Below, piece by piece: positions 34,290-41,313 of a DNA stretch of 50,388 bases (within the stretch, counting starts at the first letter, position 1; every line of letters starts with the position of its first letter). A program made the position numbers and the translations under genes. A model generated the notes under the pieces. It had not been told where the DNA came from, did not search any database, and worked only from the letters and a program-made list of their open reading frames with translations. Source of the DNA: Phycisphaerae bacterium (lineage in GTDB: Bacteria; Planctomycetota; Phycisphaerae; Sedimentisphaerales; Anaerobacaceae); contig JAUXAL010000022.1 in assembly GCA_030619925.1 (NCBI GenBank), positions 1 to 50,388 of the forward strand. Reading direction: 5' to 3'.

Positions 34290-36242
34290 ATGAGCAACGA
34301 AAAAGTCAATCTGTTCGTCTACGGCTCGCTTCGGGACCGCAGAATCTTCCAATCGGTCAGCGGCCTCCAGTTTACCAGAAAGGCCTTTAAGATCAACGGC
34401 AAGACCCTTTTTGCCGAACCTGCCTTACTCCCGCATTACCGAAGAGTCAGCCCGGACAATGTCTATTTCTATGCCATCGCAGCGGCATCTTCAAGAATCG
34501 AAGGCTTCGTAGTCTACGATGTCCCCGCCTGGGCAATGGCTGAAATCGACAGGTACGAAGGTAAGCGGTACGAAAGGGAAACGGTACGAGTCAACACGGC
34601 AAAGGGTCCGATCGAAGCCCAAGCTTATTTGGTAACTCAAGAGTCGATGAAAAAACGCTTCGGTGACAGGTTCCACGTTAATCTGATTCACGAACTTTGG
34701 CTGCGAAAACGCATTGAGAAATTTATCAAAAGGCACATTCGTCCCGGAGAACGGACAGCAGACGCCGAATCGGAACGCCGCGCCGACCGAGAGCTGCTCG
34801 CAACCACAGAGCGCGACCTGGTTATGAGCCATTATCAATCTGATGCCGTTAGTGATTATTACCTCGAGCACGAATTGGACCGGCCCCGCCCAACGATAAA
34901 ATACTTATACGACGACTTACAGGCCAAGCCCTTTATAAAAAATTATTTAGCTTTAGTTGTGAAGCAGGTCTTGTTCAATCAGCTCGACGAGGAAATCCAG
35001 TCCCGATACCGCTTTGAACTCGAGCGTATGCGCACTTCAGAAAGATATTTCAAGCGGTCGGTTAGTTTGCTTGCGGCTTTGCGAATGATAAATGCGAACA
35101 GCCCGGCTATTGATTTGATTATTGACAAATGCCTTCAAACGATGCCCTATGACAAACACGACCTCGTTGACTATGTAAAATACGCCGTACGCGCAGCAAG
35201 AAGTATTTTTGTACCTCGTGTTGCCGAGGCGCACTTGAATCGTATTCGTTCGAGCCGTCAGCCGGGTCTTGTGCCGCTCGGAATTGAGATTGAGTTGAGC
35301 AATCTTGGCCCGGCGGCCGTCGAGCCGCAAAGAAGCATTCAAAAAAAGTTTGACCCGATGTACGACGGCTTTAAGTATTTCTACGACTTTCGCCTGGATG
35401 TCTTGTCCTGGAAGCTCGGCGGATATATTGACGACCACACCGGCTCAACCGACCAGGCGCGCCGCTCCGGCTTTTTGGAGCTTGCCCCCGGAAGGCTGAA
35501 TATCGCCGGAGAACTGTCTCGTCCGGCAACCGCAGACCCATGGCTCCTTAATCAGTTAATACACGAGATTGTCAATTTCTACCCCGTCCGCCCGCACAGT
35601 TTGCATCTGTCTTTGCAGCTTCGAAAAAACCAGCTCGGCAATCAAAAAATCCTACCCTTGGGTTTTGTCAAGTGCCTGCTTGTGCTCGGCGGTGGTCCGG
35701 AACTAAAGGGCACCGGCAGACTGTGGGTTTCAAGAATGGGCTATGATGAGATAACACAGTACGGCTACGGTGAGGAGCTCGTTTTTGCCAGAACCAGCAA
35801 ACGCAGATGGTACCTGGGCGAAGACGACATTGCAAACAAAACCCCGGCCCAGGCGACTACGTATGTCCAGCAGTATAAATTTATTCGTCTGGAAGAAAGA
35901 GCCAATTACGAGCCGTTAATCTTGTGCCTTAAGGGCCTGCAGTTGGCTTACAACCCCGCCGATTATTTGACTGTCGAACAGTTAAAGAGCAGCAAAAAAT
36001 TACGGCAGCAGTACGAGGAATTAAAAGGATGGGCTGCCGAACCTACGGAAATCAGCCCCCAGACAATAAGCAAATTCTTGAAAACCGTCCAGAATGGCTT
36101 AATGAATGAAAGACACCGGGGTCCCGCCCACAGCTTGCACTATATTGATTGGGCCTTAAGCGCTATTGATATACAGCTGCGTATGTTCAACAAACAGCTC
36201 AAAAAAACGCAAAACTATGGCGTAAAATCCAAAAACATATAG
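34290..36242 (+). CDS. GGCT/AIG2-like domain fused to an amidoligase-like protein
   Basis: This 650-residue cytosolic protein has an N-terminal gamma-glutamylcyclotransferase/AIG2-like domain at ~1-130: FVYGSLRDRRIF and AEIDRYEGKRYERETVRV, the latter with the conserved acidic residue. A helical linker follows. From ~330 the sequence has amidoligase/glutamine-synthetase-like features: PLGIEIELSNLG (acidic strand), SGFLELAPGRLNIAGE, VRPHSLHLSLQL (paired histidines on a strand) and GPAHSLHYIDWAL. The fusion suggests paired formation and removal of a gamma-glutamyl or similar amide. The linked glycosyltransferase operon may supply its target. Family assignment of the second half is from motif memory. 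Confidence 0.6.
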   Translation: MSNEKVNLFVYGSLRDRRIFQSVSGLQFTRKAFKINGKTLFAEPALLPHYRRVSPDNVYFYAIAAASSRIEGFVVYDVPAWAMAEIDRYEGKRYERETVRVNTAKGPIEAQAYLVTQESMKKRFGDRFHVNLIHELWLRKRIEKFIKRHIRPGERTADAESERRADRELLATTERDLVMSHYQSDAVSDYYLEHELDRPRPTIKYLYDDLQAKPFIKNYLALVVKQVLFNQLDEEIQSRYRFELERMRTSERYFKRSVSLLAALRMINANSPAIDLIIDKCLQTMPYDKHDLVDYVKYAVRAARSIFVPRVAEAHLNRIRSSRQPGLVPLGIEIELSNLGPAAVEPQRSIQKKFDPMYDGFKYFYDFRLDVLSWKLGGYIDDHTGSTDQARRSGFLELAPGRLNIAGELSRPATADPWLLNQLIHEIVNFYPVRPHSLHLSLQLRKNQLGNQKILPLGFVKCLLVLGGGPELKGTGRLWVSRMGYDEITQYGYGEELVFARTSKRRWYLGEDDIANKTPAQATTYVQQYKFIRLEERANYEPLILCLKGLQLAYNPADYLTVEQLKSSKKLRQQYEELKGWAAEPTEISPQTISKFLKTVQNGLMNERHRGPAHSLHYIDWALSAIDIQLRMFNKQLKKTQNYGVKSKNI

Positions 36243-36449
36243 CCACGAATTCCCCAAAAGACGCGCCGAGACAGACATCATGCAAATATATTTCTAAGCC
36301 GGCCAAAAAGGGCATTGTGATTGATTCCGGCACGGACGGATTCAGCCGGGTGGCGGGTCTGGAGACTTCGATATTTATAATCTTTGAACAAAAATGGTGG
36401 GATTTTCGATTTACGGTTTTTGAGTAGCAACGCAAATAGAACCTGATTG

Positions 36450-36836
36450 TTAGTAGCGACGTCCGCCACGCTCACCACCCCTAAAACCTTCTCGTCTGTC
36501 TCTGCCGCCGGGACCTCTGCTACCGGGACCTCTGCCGCCACGACCACCGCCGCCAAAACCGCTTTGTTGTCTGCCTCCGCCGGTCCAACGCGGTGTTTTC
36601 CGCCGACCCTCTTCGACGTTAATGGCCTGTCCCTTCAAATCCTTACCGTTCATTTCGTTGATTGCAGTTTGGGCTTCATCCTTGGAGGGCATTCCCAAGA
36701 ACCCAAATCCCCTTGATTCGCCGCTGTCTCTGTCCCTGACGATGTTGACGAATCTGACTTGGCCAAAGGCTTCAAAAGCATGACGCAAATCGTCTTCAGT
36801 TGTCTCAAGTGACAAATTCCCTACGTAGATGTTCAT
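36450..36836 (-). CDS. RRM RNA-binding protein with RGG tail
   Basis: This 128-residue protein has one RNA-recognition motif: RNP2 MNIYVGNL, RNP1 SRGFGFLGM, followed by a glycine/arginine-rich tail (GGGGRGGRGPGSRGPGG). Such single-RRM glycine-rich proteins in bacteria act as RNA chaperones, often cold-induced. A cold-shock protein gene lies upstream on the same strand, which fits. It could also be involved in mRNA stability. Confidence 0.93.
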   Translation of the reverse strand: MNIYVGNLSLETTEDDLRHAFEAFGQVRFVNIVRDRDSGESRGFGFLGMPSKDEAQTAINEMNGKDLKGQAINVEEGRRKTPRWTGGGRQQSGFGGGGRGGRGPGSRGPGGRDRREGFRGGERGGRRY

Positions 36837-36851
36837 TTTCGATTTCCTTTT

Positions 36852-37020
36852 CTAACCTTTGAACTGGACCTTAAACGTTTTGTGCCGGCATCCAGCAGTG
36901 GCAATAACTCCAATACCACCGGCATTTGCAACAGCTGAGGCTAAACTTGATAAACAAATACCAACTCTCATCCCTCCTTGAGCGATTGGAATATCAGCTT
37001 CCAAATCACTTTCTTGGATG
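36852..37020 (-). pseudogene. N-terminal fragment of a nitronate monooxygenase
   Basis: Between the cold-shock and RRM genes the minus strand encodes ESDLEADIPIAQGGMRVGIC, followed by LSSLASAVANAGGIGVIATAG and then unrelated residues and a stop at 36852. This is the FMN-binding N-terminus of 2-nitropropane dioxygenase/nitronate monooxygenase; full enzymes are over 300 residues. The rest of the gene is missing. It may be a recombination scar left when the RRM gene was placed here. Confidence 0.8.
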
Positions 37021-37061
37021 GAAAGGAGGGATTCATGGTTTTCACGACACGATGTTCAGCT

Positions 37062-37268
37062 TCAGCAGGGCCGTACTTTGACCGCACAACGACGGTCCTT
37101 TTCGCCTTTGCCTATCTCGTACTCGACCTTCTGGCCTTCACCAAGGGACGTTCCGCCCTCCGACTGGATTTCGGAGTGATGGACAAATAAATCGTCACTG
37201 CCATCGTCGGGAACGATAAAACCGTATCCCTTCCTCTCGTTGAACCATTTTACTGTACCTGTACTCAC
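37062..37268 (-). CDS. Cold-shock domain protein (CspA family)
   Basis: This 68-residue nucleic-acid chaperone is one OB-fold. RNP1-like KGYGFIV and RNP2-like DLFVHHSEI are intact after [12 protein letters not shown]. It begins with GTG at 37268 with GGAG 8 bases upstream. The leader carries a 6-bp hairpin next to the ribosome-binding site, a possible point of temperature control. The RRM gene lies downstream on the same strand. Confidence 0.95.
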   Translation of the reverse strand: MSTGTVKWFNERKGYGFIVPDDGSDDLFVHHSEIQSEGGTSLGEGQKVEYEIGKGEKDRRCAVKVRPC

Positions 37269-37281
37269 GTGTTCTTCTCCT

Positions 37282-37301
37282 TAGGCCTTTGTATCGGCCT
37301 A
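37282..37301 (-). promoter_or_regulatory. Leader hairpin next to the csp ribosome-binding site
   Basis: TAGGCC and GGCCTA arms (6 bp) with an 8-base loop end directly before AGGAG of the cold-shock gene. In RNA the stem would abut the ribosome-binding site, as in temperature-sensitive leaders. Inference only. Confidence 0.4.
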
Positions 37302-37516
37302 CAACACAATATCCTCGTCTTTTATTGGGAGTACGCCCTCGAGGAATTACGGGATACTCTTCATAAGACCTGTCATTAAATCAAAAACCAAGGCCCAAGT
37401 AAACAAATATATAAGAATATTCAGGCCGAAACCACACATAGTTCGTAGATTTTTTTCTGTGTTCTTACCGCTTTCTGCGGCAAAAATACGCGATAGACAA
37501 TCAAACGCCGCAAGTC

Positions 37517-37972
37517 TCAAATCATCCCTTTTATCTTTTCGATAGCAAACTTGACTATTTCATTATGGTCGAATCCCATATCTTTCGGCAGTTTTTCTAT
37601 ATCGAACCATCGCGCCTCTGCCGCATCGTCGCCGGCTTTTATCTTATTCTGTCCATCGGTCGCGATGCCCATAAATGCTATCGTAATCTGTCTGCCCCTC
37701 GGGTCTCTGCCGCATTTGCCGAAGGCACGCATCTGCTCCAGGGGTACATCGGCCAACCCCGTCTCCTCCTCCAATTCTCTGACAACAGCGTCCTCCAGTT
37801 CCTCATCGATATCCACAAATCCGCCCGGCAGCGCCCATTGACCTTTGAATGGCTCGTATCTGCGATTGATAAGCAATACTTTGGCCTTGCTACCGGAAAG
37901 AGTGAAGACCACAGCATCAACGCTAACAGTCGGCCTCGGCCAATCATAAATATATTTGCCTTTTTTTGCCAT
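37517..37972 (-). CDS. Nudix hydrolase, ADP-ribose/NDP-sugar type
   Basis: This 151-residue enzyme hydrolyses nucleoside diphosphates linked to another group. The Nudix box is complete (GX5EX7REX2EEXG) in GFVDIDEELEDAVVRELEEE plus TGL. YDWPRPTVSVDAVVF precedes it, as in ADP-ribose or NDP-sugar-type members. ATG 37972 (MAKKGKYIYDW) is preferred to the upstream ATG at 38029 because the preceding stretch is hydrophobic and unlike homologs. It is divergent from the GT9 gene. Confidence 0.85.
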   Translation of the reverse strand: MAKKGKYIYDWPRPTVSVDAVVFTLSGSKAKVLLINRRYEPFKGQWALPGGFVDIDEELEDAVVRELEEETGLADVPLEQMRAFGKCGRDPRGRQITIAFMGIATDGQNKIKAGDDAAEARWFDIEKLPKDMGFDHNEIVKFAIEKIKGMI

Positions 37973-38098
37973 ACGACACAAATCCGCCTCAAAAATCAAA
38001 AACGACAAATAGAATCTCAGGAAGAACACCGAGAAGACTCTGCATTTTAATATGCAGTTTTGATTTTTGCATTTTATTTTTTAATTTTCTTATGCCGA

Positions 38099-38127
38099 TT
38101 GCTTGAAGTCTGTCTTTTGCTTACAAT
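38099..38127 (+). promoter_or_regulatory. Promoter of the GT9 gene
   Basis: TTGCTT (38099-38104), 17 bases, TACAAT (38122-38127). The predicted start at ~38133-38136 is within a few bases of ATG 38137, and no ribosome-binding site is visible, so the mRNA may be leaderless. Confidence 0.5.
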
Positions 38128-38136
38128 TGTCTGGTT

Positions 38137-39180
38137 ATGTCGGAGAGTCTCAAAAACATCTTGATAATAAAGCCCAGTTCACTGGGCGATATAGTCCTGG
38201 CTTTGCCGGCCCTTACGGCCTTGCGCAAAAGTTTTCCTGACGCAGGGATTAGCTGGCTCGTCCGGCCCGAGTTCGCGCAGCTTCTGGAAAATCATCCTCA
38301 CCTGACCGAGATAATCCCTTTCGACCGTGAGTTTCTTGGCAAAGCCTGGTTCCGTCCACATGCATTTGGCTCTCTTCTGTCGCTTATTCGGCGACTCCGC
38401 CGCAGTAAATTTGATGCCGTAATCGACTTTCAAGGCCTTTTTAGAACCGCTTCTTTGGGATGGCTGACCGGCTGTAAAAAACGCTTCGGAATGACAGACG
38501 CCAGAGAGATCGCCCACATTTTTTACACGCATAAGGTTCCCCAGAATCGAGATTGTATTCACGTGGTCGACTACTACTTAAAGATAATCCGCAGTGCCGG
38601 TGCCCCCGATGTCGCCGTACAGTTTGTATTGCCGCATGATTCCCGCGCTGCCGATTCAATCAGCAGGTTGTTAGCGACTCACGGGATTGCACACGACAAT
38701 TACGCAGTTCTTGTGCCCGGCTCTGCCCACGAGGACAAGCGCTGGCCTATCGAGCGTTTTGCCGCTCTGGCTGATAAGATTTCATCGCAGTTTGGCCTTT
38801 CTCTGATTGCTGTTGGAACTGCACCCGAAGCGAGCATTGTTGAAAGGTTGAAGAGCCTGGCCAACGTCCCCTTAACGAACCTTGCCGGGCAGACTTCTCT
38901 TAGCGAGCTGATAGCCCTGCTAAGAGCTGCCAGGCTGGTCGTAAGCAATGATACCGGCCCGGGGCATATTGCCGCCGCTTTAGGGACGCCGTTGGTTTTG
39001 ATGTTCAGTTGGTCCAATCCAGCCAGGATAGCGCCGTACGGAAGGCCCGAATGTATGGTGGCCCGCGAACCATACAGCAGGGGGTTTAAGATAAAAAGCA
39101 CTGACCCAAAACACAATGTCGATACCATAACCGTCGATGAAGTCTATCAAAAGGTCTGCGAACAGATGGATTCGTCGTAG
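38137..39180 (+). CDS. GT9 heptosyltransferase-type glycosyltransferase
   Basis: This 347-residue GT-B enzyme resembles lipopolysaccharide heptosyltransferases (WaaC/WaaF/RfaQ): ILIIKPSSLGDIVLALPAL at the N-terminus, FDAVIDFQGLFRTA, VPGSAHEDKRWPIERFAAL, and the donor-binding VVSNDTGPGHIAAALGTP. It would add a heptose or related sugar to lipid A core or another glycolipid at the inner membrane face. No other LPS genes are adjacent. A leaderless-type promoter lies upstream. The TAG stop is the first part of a GGGCGGCC repeat. Confidence 0.9.
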   Translation: MSESLKNILIIKPSSLGDIVLALPALTALRKSFPDAGISWLVRPEFAQLLENHPHLTEIIPFDREFLGKAWFRPHAFGSLLSLIRRLRRSKFDAVIDFQGLFRTASLGWLTGCKKRFGMTDAREIAHIFYTHKVPQNRDCIHVVDYYLKIIRSAGAPDVAVQFVLPHDSRAADSISRLLATHGIAHDNYAVLVPGSAHEDKRWPIERFAALADKISSQFGLSLIAVGTAPEASIVERLKSLANVPLTNLAGQTSLSELIALLRAARLVVSNDTGPGHIAAALGTPLVLMFSWSNPARIAPYGRPECMVAREPYSRGFKIKSTDPKHNVDTITVDEVYQKVCEQMDSS

Positions 39181-39204
39181 GGGCGGCCCCATGTGGCCGC
39201 CCAA
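39177..39204. repeat. GGGCGGCC palindromic repeat, copy 2
   Basis: GTAGGGGCGGCCCC followed by ATGTGGCCGCCCAA, matching 15824-15851 in all but about one base. Its GTAG contains the TAG stop codon of the GT9 gene. Confidence 0.75.
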
Positions 39205-39252
39205 TCCGGTAGAGGAATTATTTAGCCGTCGTCGGAACGACGACGCTTCCTA

Positions 39253-40626
39253 CTACTTTGCTATCCTGACGGTGTCATCAACTTTCGGACTTTCTTCAGT
39301 GTCGGCCTTGGCGCGTTCGCAAGTGACTTTAGTTTCTGCAAGTGGCCGTCGCACTGACGATAAAGCTACTCCTTCCTTAAGAGCTGTCATTATACCGACA
39401 GCCTCAGGATAGTTTTCTGCGATAAAGAGCTTGCCCGGCCCAAACGGCAGTTTTCCCAGGTCATTTCTCATGCGGTTGCGGTTCTCGCGCACGGCGATTA
39501 CCGGTATGCCTTGTTCCAAAGCAGCCAGCGTAGGTAATCCCACACAACCATCCGGTATGACCAAACACGAAACATCCGCAGCAGTCAATACTCCCGGATG
39601 GGTGAAAACCATTTTGTCGGTTATGATTCGGGGGCTTCGGTGAAGTCCTTTCAAGACGCAGTGAAGAAAACACATCGATACAGTTTCGGCCGACATTCGC
39701 GGGTCAACTACACCCACTTCAAGATTCGCAATCTCCATGGATTCAAACATAGGTGCATGTGCCGCTGGAACACCGAACAACACACTTACAGCGTGAGTCA
39801 GCATCGCCTCAACCCCTCCCCATGGATTAACCATCTCCCCATGCCGTTCGAAGTACTCCGTATGAAACTCCATTGGAACATCTATCACCGATGCCAGAGC
39901 CACGGCATCGAACTCGGACCTGTATCGCACTAACACTTCACACAGCCGCTTCAAACCGTCAACACGTCCTACCGCACGACCCGAACTCGAATATCCCGCT
40001 CGCATCTTAATCGGCGGGTCAACCTCTACAACTAAAGGACAGTCCAGCCCCAGCGAGGCACGAGCGGCAGAAGCCGCGTTGATGGTACGCCACGAAATTC
40101 GCTTTTCCTTGTGCTTGTCAATCATCAGTATCACACGATTTGCCCGAACTTTTTGCAAGCCAACCGTACCCATCAATAGTTGTGCAAGAACGCTTCCTTC
40201 AACATATAAGCCATTTTCAGGTAGCTCATTTATATCAGACGCATTTACTACATTCGGATGAGTTATCAGCGTGTCACACGCCCCGGCCAACAATCTTGCC
40301 GCAGGTGCGGCGTCACCCGCATGCCCCCCTATTTCCGCACCAATCCCGGTCGGTACTATCATTACCACATTGAACTTCTCGGTGTTTTCAACTCCCCTCG
40401 GCACAAAGTCAAAAATAGACGTTGCCTGCGCAACACCACCATCGTCCATCCCCGCGAGGACACCTAATTCGCAGTGGTATCCTCTGTTATCGCTCTGCGT
40501 CACTGCAAATCTTATAGGGATTCCGTTAGTAGGAAGATACTCACCGACAGCTTGTCCAAAATATGGCAGTAAAGAAGTGTTTCGCTGCTTCGGTGGTATA
40601 TCGATCTCCTGCTCAATCAGTAGCAT
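39253..40626 (-). CDS. DUF3326 family protein
   Basis: This 457-residue cytosolic protein matches DUF3326: VVMIVPTGIGAEIGGHAGDA, ITHPNVVNASDINELPENGLY, and KMVFTHPGVLTAADVSCLVIP. The family has no known biochemical role. A glycine-rich GVVDPRMSAETVS region and the sugar-phosphate-like VIPDGCVGLPTLAAL hint at a binding protein or enzyme. ATG 40626 is preferred because AAAGGA precedes it and the start lies 1 base after the SpeD-like stop, so the two genes are translated together. Confidence 0.8.
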   Translation of the reverse strand: MLLIEQEIDIPPKQRNTSLLPYFGQAVGEYLPTNGIPIRFAVTQSDNRGYHCELGVLAGMDDGGVAQATSIFDFVPRGVENTEKFNVVMIVPTGIGAEIGGHAGDAAPAARLLAGACDTLITHPNVVNASDINELPENGLYVEGSVLAQLLMGTVGLQKVRANRVILMIDKHKEKRISWRTINAASAARASLGLDCPLVVEVDPPIKMRAGYSSSGRAVGRVDGLKRLCEVLVRYRSEFDAVALASVIDVPMEFHTEYFERHGEMVNPWGGVEAMLTHAVSVLFGVPAAHAPMFESMEIANLEVGVVDPRMSAETVSMCFLHCVLKGLHRSPRIITDKMVFTHPGVLTAADVSCLVIPDGCVGLPTLAALEQGIPVIAVRENRNRMRNDLGKLPFGPGKLFIAENYPEAVGIMTALKEGVALSSVRRPLAETKVTCERAKADTEESPKVDDTVRIAK

Positions 40627-40627
40627 T

Positions 40628-41011
40628 CTAAATCCTTTCAATAAAGTGCGTCCTGCACCCATTTGCCCCAAACCACTCTTTGGTTAACTCTTCTGCAACC
40701 TTCCTCTCAAATGGCTTGCACGCGAATATATTCACATATACGGTGCCTAATATGTCTAAAGTATGGACAACAATCGTGCTTGTGAGGATAAACTGAACAG
40801 CTGAAGTCCCCTTTGTATGGGGCAAAGTCTGCCTCTTCTCTGGCGGAAGGCCCACATCGTCCCAGAAGTACAATTCGCATCTCTTCATATCAATTGCCTT
40901 GCAGACTTCTTCAAAATAGTTGTCCAGACTCGTTCTATTGAACTTCGACGCATCGCAGCCGTGCAAATCCATGATCAGCTCATATCCGTAAGGTTTTTTT
41001 GATTCATCCAT
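40628..41011 (-). CDS. SpeD-like pyruvoyl S-adenosylmethionine decarboxylase homolog
   Basis: This 127-residue protein aligns without gaps to class 1b SpeD over the catalytic region. The proenzyme serine is Ser78 in SAVQFILTSTIVVHT, followed by His83 and Cys98 (VNIFACKPF), matching the Ser-His-Cys set. The usual ES-H processing site reads TST. SpeD autocleaves at this serine to form a pyruvoyl group that decarboxylates AdoMet for polyamine synthesis; relatives with altered motifs can act on other amino acids. It is tightly coupled to the DUF3326 gene, and no speE is seen. Confidence 0.75.
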   Translation of the reverse strand: MDESKKPYGYELIMDLHGCDASKFNRTSLDNYFEEVCKAIDMKRCELYFWDDVGLPPEKRQTLPHTKGTSAVQFILTSTIVVHTLDILGTVYVNIFACKPFERKVAEELTKEWFGANGCRTHFIERI

Positions 41012-41159
41012 AATCTGTCCCTCGCAAATACAGCCAATAAATTTGTTAATGACCGCAGAATTGTACGATTTCCCGCCTGCCCGGCAAGCAAAAAACCGCC
41101 CCTCCCCAAAAAAAATGGCTCGGTGGTTCTCACTTACGCTGTTGATTTGGCCACGCCTG

Positions 41160-41313
41160 CCGCAATACTCGTCTCGGCGCTCGTCGAGGCGAAGCCCGCC
41201 GTAGCCCGGAAGGCCTCCGCAGGAGCAGGACGCTTCGTCCTTCGTAGTGGCTATGCCACGGAGTAGGGCAATCCCGCCCTCGAGCGAAGCGAAGGGACGA
41301 CCTGCGCAATGCG
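41160..41313. repeat. Repeat-filled intergenic region
   Basis: This ends the 302-base gap 41012-41313. It holds 41176-41214 (the reverse complement of 25081-25119), GTGGCTATGCCACGGAGTAG (related to the CATGGCAATC family) and CGAGCGAAGCGAAGGGACGA. The rest of the gap is T/C-rich with no gene. Confidence 0.6.
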
